A DNA stretch of 64,000 bases. Source: Clavibacter capsici. Its GTDB lineage: Bacteria > Actinomycetota > Actinomycetes > Actinomycetales > Microbacteriaceae. The DNA lies in NCBI RefSeq assembly GCF_001280205.1, contig NZ_CP012573.1, positions 2,604,001-2,668,000 on the forward strand. The letters run 5' to 3'. The translations under genes were made by a program, and so were the position numbers. The notes beneath the pieces were generated by a model. The model was not told where the DNA came from. It searched no databases and saw only the letters and a list, made by a program, of their open reading frames with translations. How positions within the stretch are numbered: the stretch's first letter is position 1; every line of letters starts with the position of its first letter. Positions 54,581 to 64,000 of the stretch are shown piece by piece.

Positions 54581-54592
54581 CGCGAGTGCCAA
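54567..54592. promoter_or_regulatory. CIRCE element (HrcA operator)
   Basis: TTGCACTC-N9-GAGTGCCAA against the consensus TTAGCACTC-N9-GAGTGCTAA; the inner seven bases of each arm are perfect complements. It covers the -35 of groES and ends 33 bp before the divergent methyltransferase start, so HrcA might touch both. Confidence 0.9.
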
Positions 54593-54624
54593 TCGGTGGG
54601 GAGCCGCCCCGGTACGGTGGGCGG

Positions 54625-55827
54625 ATGGATCAGTCCGACCTCCGCGAGGTCCTCTCCCTCGAGGGGCTGCGGCTGCTCGACTCCCTTCCCGAGCCGCGAC
54701 CGGGCGACGACATGGTGCGGATCGTGACCGCGCTGCGCGGCGAGGGCCACTCGGCCGAGCGCGTGAGCGCGGTGCTCACTCAGGTCCGCCTGCGCGCCCG
54801 GGCGCGGGCCAAGTTCGGCGACTTCGCCGAGCGCATGCTCTTCACGGAGGCCGGGCTCGAGCAGGCGACGCGGCTCCCGGTCGCCGCGCAGCACGCCGGC
54901 CGCTTCCAGCAGGCGGGCGTCGCGCACGTGGCCGACCTCGGCTGCGGGATCGGCGGCGACGCGATGGCGATGGCGGCCATCGGGATCCGCGTCACGGCCG
55001 TCGAGCGCGACGAGGTGACCGCGGCGGTCGCCGGCTGGAACCTCGCGCCGTTCCCCGAGGCGGTCGTCGAGCAGGGCACGGCCGAGGCGTTCGACGCCGG
55101 ACGCGTCGACGGCGTGTACCTCGACCCCGCGCGGCGCACCGACGGGCACTCCTCCACCCGGCGCATCTCGGATCCGGACGCCTACTCCCCCACGCTCTCC
55201 GCGGCGTTCGCGCTGGCCTCGGGTCGGGCCGCCGGGATCAAGCTCGGACCGGGCCTCGACCGCGACCTCATCCCCGAGGAGGCGGAGGCGCAGTGGGTCT
55301 CCGTGGACGGCCAGGCCGTGGAGATGGGCCTGTGGTTCGGTCCGACGCGGCGCGACGGCGTGCGGCGGGCCGCGCTCGTGATCAGCGGCGGGTCGCAGGC
55401 GGAGCTGACGTCGGCGGCCGACAGCGAGGACGCGGAGCTCGGCGAGCTCGGCGAGCACCTCTACGAGCCGGACGGCGCGGTCATCCGCGCGCGTCTCATC
55501 GGCGACGTGGCCCGGTCGCTCGACGGGCGCATGGTGGGCGAGGGCATCGCGTGGATCACGTCGGAGACGGAGCGGGCGACGCCGTTCGCGCGCGGGTTCC
55601 GCGTGCGCGAGGTGCTGCCGCTCGACGAGAGCCGGCTGCGGCGCGAGCTGCGGGCCCGCGGGATCGGGACGCTCGAGATCAAGAAGCGCGGGGTCGACGT
55701 GGACCCGGCGCGGCTGCGGACGCGGCTGCAGCTGAAGGGCGATGGCTCCGCGACGCTCATCGCGACGCGCGTGGGCGGCCGGCGGGTGGCGATCCTCGCG
55801 GACCGGCACGGGGTCGACGCGGGCTGA
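54625..55827 (+). CDS. Class I SAM-dependent methyltransferase with THUMP-like C-terminus
   Basis: 400 aa from the ATG at 54625. An N-terminal helical region (1-105) precedes a Rossmann methyltransferase core with motif I VADLGCGIGGDAMAMA (about 113-128), acidic post-I VERDE and the motif DGVYLDPARR. A C-terminal domain (about 305-400; VREVLPLDESRLRRELRARGI, EIKKRGVDVDPARLR) corresponds to the THUMP-like domain of this actinobacterial family. An RNA substrate is plausible but unproven. Confidence 0.85.
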   Translation: MDQSDLREVLSLEGLRLLDSLPEPRPGDDMVRIVTALRGEGHSAERVSAVLTQVRLRARARAKFGDFAERMLFTEAGLEQATRLPVAAQHAGRFQQAGVAHVADLGCGIGGDAMAMAAIGIRVTAVERDEVTAAVAGWNLAPFPEAVVEQGTAEAFDAGRVDGVYLDPARRTDGHSSTRRISDPDAYSPTLSAAFALASGRAAGIKLGPGLDRDLIPEEAEAQWVSVDGQAVEMGLWFGPTRRDGVRRAALVISGGSQAELTSAADSEDAELGELGEHLYEPDGAVIRARLIGDVARSLDGRMVGEGIAWITSETERATPFARGFRVREVLPLDESRLRRELRARGIGTLEIKKRGVDVDPARLRTRLQLKGDGSATLIATRVGGRRVAILADRHGVDAG

Positions 55828-55856
55828 GGCCGGCGCGGGGTCCGGCCCCGGACGCG

Positions 55857-55892
55857 ACGACGCGGCCGTCCCCGAGGGGACGGCCGCGTCGT
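55857..55892. terminator. Bidirectional terminator between methyltransferase and DUF4190 gene
   Basis: Perfect 16-bp stem ACGACGCGGCCGTCCC / GGGACGGCCGCGTCGT with a 4-nt loop, between convergent stops. Confidence 0.88.
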
Positions 55893-55915
55893 GGCGGTGC
55901 GGTGCGGGTGCGGCG

Positions 55916-56320
55916 TTACGGAGCCGTGTAGCCCTGCTCCTGCAGCGCGGCCAGGGCGATGAAGCCGAGGATCGCGAGGCCGACGGCGAGCACGAGACCG
56001 ACGATGCCGGTGATGATGCCGGTGAGCCAGAAGCCCTTGGCGTCCGGGTTGCGCTTCCTGCCGAGCACGCCCGTGACGATCGCCGCGATGCCGAGGGGCG
56101 CGGAGAGGAACCAGAAGAGGACCGTGACCACGGACACGATGCCGAGGACCATGGACGTGATGCTGAGGCCCTTGGATGCCGGAGCACCGCCCTGGCCGGG
56201 CTGGTAGGGCGCCGCGTAGGGCGAGCCGGATCCCGCAGCGGGGGCCGCCGGGTAGGACGGCTGGGCCGGAGCGGGCGGGAAGTCGTCGGAGGAGCGGTCC
56301 GGGTTCTGCGGATCGGTCAT
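55916..56320 (-). CDS. DUF4190 small membrane protein
   Basis: 134 aa from the ATG at 56320 with AGGAACG upstream. A Pro/Ala/Tyr-rich cytosolic N-terminus (1-50) is followed by two hydrophobic hairpins (about 52-84 and 95-128) with GLSITSMVLGIVSV and GRKRNPDAKGFWLTGIITG, the DUF4190 pattern. Function unknown. Confidence 0.82.
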   Translation of the reverse strand: MTDPQNPDRSSDDFPPAPAQPSYPAAPAAGSGSPYAAPYQPGQGGAPASKGLSITSMVLGIVSVVTVLFWFLSAPLGIAAIVTGVLGRKRNPDAKGFWLTGIITGIVGLVLAVGLAILGFIALAALQEQGYTAP

Positions 56321-56399
56321 TGTCGTTCCTTTCGTCCCTGGGAACATACCGTGATGCGTGCCCCGGGATTCTCTCGTCCGGGAAATAAGCGCGAAAGGA

Positions 56400-56411
56400 C
56401 CCCGATCGGGG
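56400..56411 (-). terminator. Possible terminator of the glmS-tsaD operon
   Basis: CCCCGATCGGGG palindrome followed on the minus strand by TCCTTTC, 13 bp beyond the tsaD stop. Short, so only a candidate. Confidence 0.35.
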
Positions 56412-56423
56412 GGCGCCGGACGG

Positions 56424-58030
<1,607 letters not shown>

Positions 58031-58034
<4 letters not shown>

Positions 58035-58648
58035 GAGGTGACCCGCTTGGGCCCCGCGGAGACGGTGACGTCGGGCGAGCGGAGGTACAGCGCCTCGTCG
58101 GCCGCGAACGGGAGGTCGAGCGCGTCCATGCGGCGGGCGACCTGCGCGAGGGACGCGGCGCGCACCGCGGTGGCGTCGAGGCGGTGGTCGGCGGTCGGCA
58201 CGTCGTCCGGCTTGCTGAGTCCGGGGCCCGCCGTGCGCTCGGCCACGCCGTCGGCGACGGGCTCGCGGTAGACGGACCAGTAGAGCTCGCGGCGGCGGGC
58301 GTCGGTGACGACCACGAGGGATCCCGTGCCGCCGGCCGCGTAGTGGTCGTGGGCGAGGGCGTCGTGGCTCACCACGGGGATCACGCGCACGTCGAGGCCG
58401 GTGGCGAGGACGCGGGCCGCGGCGATGCCGACGCGGAGGCCGGTGAACGGCCCCGGGCCCATGCCCGCGACGACCGCGCGGATGTCGCAGCGGTCGACGC
58501 CGGACGCGGTGAGGCACTCGTCGAGCAGCGTGCCGATGACCTCGGCGTGCCGCATGGTGTCGGCCTCCTGCCGTTCGGCGAGCACGCGGCCGTCCGGGTC
58601 GATGACGGCGACGCCCGTGCCGGCGGAGGTGTCGATCGCGAGGAGCAC
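58031..58648 (-). CDS. tsaB: tRNA threonylcarbamoyladenosine biosynthesis protein TsaB
   Basis: 205 aa from a GTG at 58648. An ASKHA-fold paralog of TsaD lacking its metal site: [40 protein letters not shown]. It dimerises with TsaD to support t6A synthesis. It sits between alr-tsaE and rimI-tsaD in one operon. Confidence 0.94.
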
Positions 58649-58657
58649 TGGACGAGT

Positions 58658-60346
58658 CTAGGCGCGGGGGCGGGCGCGGAGCCGTCGGACGCGGACGGTG
58701 CGCGGCTCCTCGGGGGCGGCGTCGGGATCCGCGGCGTCGTCCTCCTGGGCCGGATCCGCGTCGCCCGCGCCCGTGGGCCGCGCGATCGCGAGGTCCCACC
58801 ACTCCTCCGCGACGCCGTCGAGCTTGCCCTGGCCCCACTCGACCACCACGACGGAGCGCGCGAAGTCGACGTCGAGATCGTCGAGCTCGCGGGCGTCGGC
58901 CAGGCGGTAGGCGTCGACGTGCACGAGCGGCGGGCCGTCGACGAGGCTCGGGTGGGTGCGCGCGAGCACGAAGGTGGGGCTCGTGACGGGGCCGCGGACG
59001 CCGAGGCCCTCGCCGAGCCCGCGCGTGAAGGTGGTCTTGCCCGCGCCGAGCGGGCCGGAGAGGACGACGAGGTCGCCCGCGCCGAGCTCTCGCGCGAAGG
59101 CGCGGCCGAGCTCCTCCATGTCGTCCGTGGTCGCGACGGGGACGAGCTCGTCGGAGAGGACCTCGTCGGCGGGCGTGGCGGCCGCGTCGTCGTGCTCGTG
59201 CAGGTGGATCCGGTCCACCCGGGGCCCCACGCGCGTGACGATCTCGTCGCCGATGGTCTCGGCCCAGCCCGCCCACTCCTCGGCGGTGGGCTCGCCCCGG
59301 TCGCCCGGGCCGAGGACCACGGCGGTGTCGCCGACCTCGACGGGCAGGTCGCCGACGTCGAGCACGAGCTGGTCCATCGCGATGCGGCCGGCGACCGGGA
59401 AGCGGCGGCCGTTCAGCAGCACGGAGGCGCGGGGGCCGGCGATGCGCGGGATCCCGTCGGCGTACCCCAGCGGCACGAGCGCGAGCGTGGAGGGGCCGGC
59501 GGTGCGGTGGTCGAGGCCGTACGAGACGCCGTGCCCCGCCTCGACGCGCTTGACGGAGACGACGTCGGCCTCGAGCGTCATCGCGGGGACGAGGCCGAGG
59601 TCGCGGCCCGAGCGGTCGTCGAACGGCGAGATGCCGTAGACGGCGATGCCGAACCGCACCATGTCGAAGCGGGCGGCGGGCAGGCGGATCCCGGCGGAGC
59701 TCGCCGCCAGGTGCTTCTCGACGGGGCGCGCGCCGAGCTCCTCGGCCACGCGGACGGCCTCGTGGAAGCGGGCGAGCGCGGCGTCGTCGTCCTCGGGCGA
59801 CGCGTCGGCGAGGTGCGACCAGAGCGCATGCAGGGCCAGCTCGCCCGCCGCGTCGGCGGCGACGGCCGCGCGCACGAGGTCCGGCCAGAGCTCGGGGGTC
59901 GCGCCGTTGCGGCTGAGCCCGGTGTCGGCCTTGAGGTGCACGCGCGCGCGGATCCCCGTGGCGCGTCCCGCGGCGGCGATCCGCTCCAGCTCCCACAGCG
60001 CCGAGACGCCGAGGTCGATGCCCTCCTCGACCGCGACCCGGAAGTCGGTATCGACCCCGTGCAGCCACGCGAGGAGGCGCGCGTCGATCCCCGCGCGACG
60101 GAGCTCGACCGCGGACGCGACGTCGAGCACGGCGAGGCTCTCGGCGCCGGCCTCGAGGGCGGCGCGCGCGACCTGGAGCGCGCCGTGGCCGTACGCGTCG
60201 GCCTTCACGGCGACCATCGTGCGGGCGGGGGCGGCGAGCGCCGCGAGCGTGCGGACGTTGTGGCGGATCGCGTCGAGGTCGATCACGGCGCGGCGGCCGG
60301 GGGCGACGGGAGCGGGCGTGGGCGTCTCGGGCTCGGGTCCGGTCAT
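58658..60346 (-). CDS. Alanine racemase fused to TsaE ATPase
   Basis: 562 aa from the ATG at 60346, overlapping the upstream alr stop by 4 bp (ATGA). Residues about 15-375 are an alanine racemase with PLP lysine Lys48 (VKADAYGHG) and catalytic Tyr in [10 protein letters not shown]. Residues about 395-530 are TsaE, with Walker [31 protein letters not shown] and [10 protein letters not shown], the ATPase that drives t6A synthesis. A charged tail ends the protein. It makes D-Ala for peptidoglycan and supports tRNA modification from one chain. Both halves keep key residues. Confidence 0.92.
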   Translation of the reverse strand: MTGPEPETPTPAPVAPGRRAVIDLDAIRHNVRTLAALAAPARTMVAVKADAYGHGALQVARAALEAGAESLAVLDVASAVELRRAGIDARLLAWLHGVDTDFRVAVEEGIDLGVSALWELERIAAAGRATGIRARVHLKADTGLSRNGATPELWPDLVRAAVAADAAGELALHALWSHLADASPEDDDAALARFHEAVRVAEELGARPVEKHLAASSAGIRLPAARFDMVRFGIAVYGISPFDDRSGRDLGLVPAMTLEADVVSVKRVEAGHGVSYGLDHRTAGPSTLALVPLGYADGIPRIAGPRASVLLNGRRFPVAGRIAMDQLVLDVGDLPVEVGDTAVVLGPGDRGEPTAEEWAGWAETIGDEIVTRVGPRVDRIHLHEHDDAAATPADEVLSDELVPVATTDDMEELGRAFARELGAGDLVVLSGPLGAGKTTFTRGLGEGLGVRGPVTSPTFVLARTHPSLVDGPPLVHVDAYRLADARELDDLDVDFARSVVVVEWGQGKLDGVAEEWWDLAIARPTGAGDADPAQEDDAADPDAAPEEPRTVRVRRLRARPRA

Positions 60347-61500
60347 GGGAGGTGCCTCCGGGTGACGCGGCCGGCGATGCGCGCGACGATCTCGTAGCCG
60401 ATGGTGCCGGTCGCCTCGGCCCACTCCTCCACCGAGGGGGCGCCGGTCGCGGGATCCCCGAACAGCACGGCGTCGTCGCCCACGGCGACCGGGGTCCCGT
60501 CGACGACCCCGTCGCCCACGTCGACCACGAACTGGTCCATGGCGATCCGGCCGCTCACCCGGAAGCGCGCGCCGTGGATCGCGACGGGCGCGCGGTTGCT
60601 CGCGAGCCGGGGCACGCCGTCGGCGAAGCCGAGCGAGACGAGCGCGAGGGTCGTGGCGGCGGCGGTGCGGTACGTGTAGCCGTAGGAGACGCCGGTGTCG
60701 GCGGGCACCCGCTTGACGGCGACGACGCTGCCGACGAGGGTCATGGCGGGCACGAGGCCGAGGTCGGCGGAGGTGACGCCGTCGAGCGGGGAGATGCCGT
60801 AGATCCCGATGCCGAGGCGCACCATGTCGAGGCGGGCGTCCGGCACGCGCAGCGCGCCGGCGGTGGCGGCGAGGTGGCGGATCCCGGGCTCGAGCCCCGC
60901 GGCCCGCACCACGTCGACCGCGGCGTGGAACGCGCGCACCTGCGCCCGGTCCTCCTCCTCGCCCGCGTTCGCGAGGTGGCTGAAGACGCCGCCCAGGCGG
61001 ATCGCGCCCTCGGCGACGAGCTGCGCGGCCTCGGCGACGACGCCCGGCCACTCGGCCCGCGTCACGCCGTTGCGCCCGAGGCCGGTGTCGACCTTGAGGT
61101 GGACCTCGGCGGGCCGGCCGACGCGACGGGCGGCGTCCGCGGCCTCCCGCACCTGGCGGAGGCTGTTGAGCCCCAGGTCGACGCGGTGCGCGATCGCGGA
61201 GGCGAAGTCGGCGCCCGGCGCGTGCATCCAGGTGAGGATCGGCGCGTCGATGCCCGCCGCCCGCAGCGCGAGCGCCTCGCGGATGTCGACGACGCCGAGC
61301 CGGTCGGCGCCGCCGTCGAGCGCCGCGCGCGCGGACGCGACGGCGCCGTGCCCGTACCCGTCGGCCTTCACCACGGCCATCACGAGCGGAGCGCCCGTCG
61401 TGGCGCGCAGGGTGCGGACGTTCGCCGCGATCGCGTCGGTGTCGACGCGGGCCTCGCGGCGGAGCGCGGCCGGGAGCTGGACGGTCGCCTCGTCGGTCAT
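60343..61500 (-). CDS. alr: Alanine racemase (second copy)
   Basis: 385 aa, a complete PLP fold-type III alanine racemase: Lys45 in [31 protein letters not shown] with the catalytic Tyr, [13 protein letters not shown]. Clearly homologous to the racemase half of the downstream fusion, indicating tandem duplication. ATG at 61500 overlaps the acpS stop by 4 bp. Confidence 0.95.
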   Translation of the reverse strand: MTDEATVQLPAALRREARVDTDAIAANVRTLRATTGAPLVMAVVKADGYGHGAVASARAALDGGADRLGVVDIREALALRAAGIDAPILTWMHAPGADFASAIAHRVDLGLNSLRQVREAADAARRVGRPAEVHLKVDTGLGRNGVTRAEWPGVVAEAAQLVAEGAIRLGGVFSHLANAGEEEDRAQVRAFHAAVDVVRAAGLEPGIRHLAATAGALRVPDARLDMVRLGIGIYGISPLDGVTSADLGLVPAMTLVGSVVAVKRVPADTGVSYGYTYRTAAATTLALVSLGFADGVPRLASNRAPVAIHGARFRVSGRIAMDQFVVDVGDGVVDGTPVAVGDDAVLFGDPATGAPSVEEWAEATGTIGYEIVARIAGRVTRRHLP

Positions 61501-61856
61501 GCGCCCTCCCCCTCGGTCACCACGAACGCGGTCGCGAGGCCGGCGTCGTGGCTCATGCTCAGGTGGATCCGCGTCACGCCCCGCGCCGACGCGACCTGCG
61601 CCACGGCGCCGCGCACCACGAGCGACGGGTCGCCGTGCTCGTCGCGCACGACCTCCATGTCCTGCCAGCTGATGCCGCCGGGACCGCCGAGCGCCTTGAT
61701 CAGCGCCTCCTTCGCCGCGAAGCGGGCTGCCAGCGAGCGCGTCGGCAGGGGCCGCTCCGCGGGCGCGAACAGGCGCGGCACGAGGCCCGGAGTGCGCTCG
61801 GCGCTCCGGGCGAAGCGCGCCACGTCGACCACGTCGACGCCGATGCCCCTGATCAC
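61497..61856 (-). CDS. acpS: Holo-[acyl-carrier-protein] synthase
   Basis: 119 aa from a GTG at 61856. The N-terminal [12 protein letters not shown] holds the Mg2+-binding Asp, and [15 protein letters not shown] is the second conserved motif. It transfers phosphopantetheine from CoA to acyl carrier protein. Starts 10 bp after glmS; end overlaps alr. Confidence 0.95.
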   Translation of the reverse strand: MIRGIGVDVVDVARFARSAERTPGLVPRLFAPAERPLPTRSLAARFAAKEALIKALGGPGGISWQDMEVVRDEHGDPSLVVRGAVAQVASARGVTRIHLSMSHDAGLATAFVVTEGEGA

Positions 61857-61866
61857 GCGCGGCCGG

Positions 61867-63717
61867 TCACTCGACCGTGACGGACTTCGCGAGGTTGCGC
61901 GGCTGGTCGACGTCGAGGCCCTTGGCCGCCGCGAGCTCCATGGCGAAGATCTGCAGCGGCGTGACGGCGAGCAGCGGCTCGAACAGCGGCGCGGCGAGCG
62001 GGATCGGGATGACCTCGTCCGCGTGCGGCAGCACGAACGCGTCGCCCTGCTCGGCGATCGCGATGACGCGGGCACCGCGCGCGCGGATCTCCTCGATGTT
62101 GGAGATGACCTTCTTGTGCAGCGCGAGCTGGTGCGTGGGGCTCGGCACGATGACGAAGACGGGCTGGCCCGGCTCGATCAGCGCGATGGGGCCGTGCTTG
62201 AGCTCGCCGGCCGCGAAGCCCTCGGCGTGGATGTAGGCGAGCTCCTTGAGCTTCAGCGCGCCCTCGAGCGCGACCGGGAAGCCCACGTTGCGGCCGAGGA
62301 AGAGCACCGCGCGGGTGTCCGCCATCCACTTCGCGAGCTGGCTGATCTTCTCGCCCTGCTCCACGACGGCGGCGAGCTTCTCCGGGACGGCGAGCAGCTC
62401 CTCGGTGTTCGCGACGATCTCGTCGGCCGACAGCGTGCCGCGGATGCGCGCGAGGTGCAGCCCGAAGAGGTACAGCGCCGCGACCTGCGCGACGAACGCC
62501 TTGGTGGACGCGACCGCGACCTCGGGACCCGCGTGCGTGTAGACGACGGCCTCCGACTCGCGCGGGATGGTGGCGCCCTGGGTGTTGCAGATGGAGAGCA
62601 CGCGCGCCCCGGCCTCGCGGGCGTAGCGGACGGCGAGCAGCGTGTCCATGGTCTCGCCGGACTGGCTGATGGAGATGACGAGGGTCGTCGCGTCGAGCAC
62701 GGGGTCGCGGTAGCGGAACTCGTGCGCGAGCTCGACCTCGACGGGGACGCGCGCCCACTTCTCGAGGGCGTACTTGCCGAGGATGCCCGAGTAGGCGGCC
62801 GTGCCGCAGGCGACGATGACGATGCGCGAGATGTCCGCGAGGTCGACCTCGCCGATCGCGTCGAGGTCGGGGAGCACGACGACGCCGTCGACGATGCGGC
62901 CGCGGAGCGTGTTCGCCACGGCGTCCGGGCCCTCGCTGATCTCCTTCGCCATGAAGCTCGACCAGCCGCCCTTCTCGGACGCGGAGGCGTCCCAGGCGAT
63001 CTCGAACTCGTGCGTCTCCACGGGCGCGCCGTGGAAGTCGGTGACGGTGACGGAGTCGGGGCGGATGGCGACCATCTGGTCCTGGCCGATGGCGACCGCG
63101 CGGCGCGTGAACTCCACGAACGCGGCGACGTCGGATCCGAGGAAGTTCTCGCCCTCGCCCAGCCCGATGACGAGCGGGGAGTTGCGGCGCGCGCCGACCA
63201 CGAGGCCGGGCTGGTCGCGGTGCACGGCGAGGAGCGTGAACGCGCCCTCGAGCCGGCTCACCGTGTTGCGGAACGCCTGCTCGAGGTCGTGCGTGATGCC
63301 GTACTCGCGGCCGAGCAGCTGGGCCGCGACCTCGGTGTCGGTGTCGCTGTGGAACTCGTAGCCGTCCGCGAGGAGGTCGTCCTTGAGCTCCGCGAAGTTC
63401 TCGATGATGCCGTTGTGGATGAGGGCGAGCTTGCCGTCGTCGCCGAGGTGAGGGTGGGCGTTCCGGTCGGTGGGGCCGCCGTGCGTGGCCCAGCGGGTGT
63501 GGCCGATGCCGGTGGATCCGTTCGGCAGCGGCGAGGCCTCGAGGTCCTCCAGCAGACGGTCGAGCTTGCCGGCGCGCTTGCGGACGCCGAGGGTGCCGTC
63601 GGCGTCGAGCACCGCGACGCCCGCGGAGTCGTAGCCCCGGTACTCGAGCCTCCGCAGCCCCCCGAGGAGCACCTCGAGGCTCTTGGACTCACCGACGTAT
63701 CCCACGATTCCGCACAT
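61867..63717 (-). CDS. glmS: Glutamine-fructose-6-phosphate aminotransferase
   Basis: 616 aa from the ATG at 63717, starting MCGIVGYVG with the N-terminal nucleophile Cys2. A class II glutaminase domain (2-235) with [14 protein letters not shown] and HNGIIEN precedes two SIS isomerase domains ([10 protein letters not shown] at about 360; [19 protein letters not shown]) and the C-terminal AKSVTVE. It makes glucosamine-6-phosphate for peptidoglycan. First gene of the operon through tsaD; divergent from coaA. Confidence 0.97.
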   Translation of the reverse strand: MCGIVGYVGESKSLEVLLGGLRRLEYRGYDSAGVAVLDADGTLGVRKRAGKLDRLLEDLEASPLPNGSTGIGHTRWATHGGPTDRNAHPHLGDDGKLALIHNGIIENFAELKDDLLADGYEFHSDTDTEVAAQLLGREYGITHDLEQAFRNTVSRLEGAFTLLAVHRDQPGLVVGARRNSPLVIGLGEGENFLGSDVAAFVEFTRRAVAIGQDQMVAIRPDSVTVTDFHGAPVETHEFEIAWDASASEKGGWSSFMAKEISEGPDAVANTLRGRIVDGVVVLPDLDAIGEVDLADISRIVIVACGTAAYSGILGKYALEKWARVPVEVELAHEFRYRDPVLDATTLVISISQSGETMDTLLAVRYAREAGARVLSICNTQGATIPRESEAVVYTHAGPEVAVASTKAFVAQVAALYLFGLHLARIRGTLSADEIVANTEELLAVPEKLAAVVEQGEKISQLAKWMADTRAVLFLGRNVGFPVALEGALKLKELAYIHAEGFAAGELKHGPIALIEPGQPVFVIVPSPTHQLALHKKVISNIEEIRARGARVIAIAEQGDAFVLPHADEVIPIPLAAPLFEPLLAVTPLQIFAMELAAAKGLDVDQPRNLAKSVTVE

Positions 63718-63825
63718 GGGGCACGAGTTTACCTTCGGGCGTCGAGGAACCCCGCCGCGGACCGCGCGCCGGGCGCGCCCCCGCCGCCCGGTCGCCCCTG
63801 CGGCCCCGCCGTAGGATGAGGGGCC

Positions 63826-64000
63826 ATGCCAGACACCGCGACGGGATCCCCGACGAGCCACGGCCACGTCTCCCCGTTCGTCGAGATCGCCCGGGCCGAC
63901 TGGGCCGCCCTCGCCCCCGCCACGCACCTCCCGCTGCGGGAGACCGAGCTGGTGCAGCTGCGCGGCATCGGCGACCGGCTCGACATGCGCGAGGTCGAGG
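63826..64000 (+). CDS. coaA: Type I pantothenate kinase (partial, cut by window edge)
   Basis: 58 codons from the ATG at 63826. The translation has SPFVEIARADWAALAP and LPLRETELVQLRGIGDRLDM, the characteristic N-terminus of bacterial CoaA. The P-loop lies beyond the window. It phosphorylates pantothenate in CoA synthesis. Divergent from glmS across 108 bp. Confidence 0.85.
   Translation, partial: MPDTATGSPTSHGHVSPFVEIARADWAALAPATHLPLRETELVQLRGIGDRLDMREVE

Overview
The window is 64 kb of very GC-rich DNA whose gene content and order point to a high-GC Gram-positive actinobacterium of the family Microbacteriaceae, most likely Clavibacter or a close relative. That placement rests on recall of protein resemblance and gene order, not on a search. 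Nearly all of it looks like chromosomal core genome: dense, operon-rich, with GTG/TTG starts, 4-bp start/stop overlaps and strong GC hairpin terminators. I saw no insertion sequence, prophage, CRISPR array or attachment site. The rRNA operon has visibly lower GC than its surroundings, as expected.

Layout. 1-12 kb: a truncated MFS exporter, purU, two tandem large secreted subtilases, icd, a GNAT acetyltransferase and an alkyltransferase-like protein. 12-18 kb: a frameshifted lipoprotein gene, a heterodimeric ABC exporter with one degenerate ATP site and a long leader carrying a small upstream ORF, and a membrane protein fused to a dimethylargininase domain. 18.5-24.2 kb: one 16S-23S-5S rRNA operon on the minus strand. 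24.4-30.1 kb: sucC-sucD and perM-purN-purH, a gene order shared with Mycobacterium. 30.4-37.9 kb: an MpaB/DUF2236 protein, a probable thioester-domain surface protein with an LAxTG sorting signal, pcrA/uvrD, a glycerophosphodiesterase and a Bax-inhibitor-1 family protein. 38-47.1 kb: a guanine-nucleotide cluster (guaB, an AbiEi-like protein, guaB3, a KhtTU-type K+/H+ antiporter, SURF1, DUF3817, guaA). 47.3-52.9 kb: a branched-chain amino acid ABC transporter (livHMGF) facing its binding protein (livK). 53-56.3 kb: rarD, groES under CIRCE control, a SAM methyltransferase and a DUF4190 protein. 56.4-63.7 kb: glmS-acpS-alr-alr/tsaE-tsaB-rimI/tsaD, with two gene fusions and duplicated alanine racemases. 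The window ends in the start of coaA.

Functionally the window joins purine synthesis (purU, purN, purH, guaB, guaA), the TCA cycle (icd, sucCD), cell-wall precursors (glmS, alr), t6A tRNA modification (tsaB, tsaD, tsaE) and nutrient capture (subtilases, Liv). The most interesting non-coding signals are: a shared GTTAC-N6-G(A/T)AA(C/T) box at the same distance from the -10 of one subtilase gene and of livK, which suggests joint nitrogen (GlnR-type) control; and the uORF/hairpin leader of the ABC exporter, which looks like an attenuator. No wholly unknown multi-gene system is evident.
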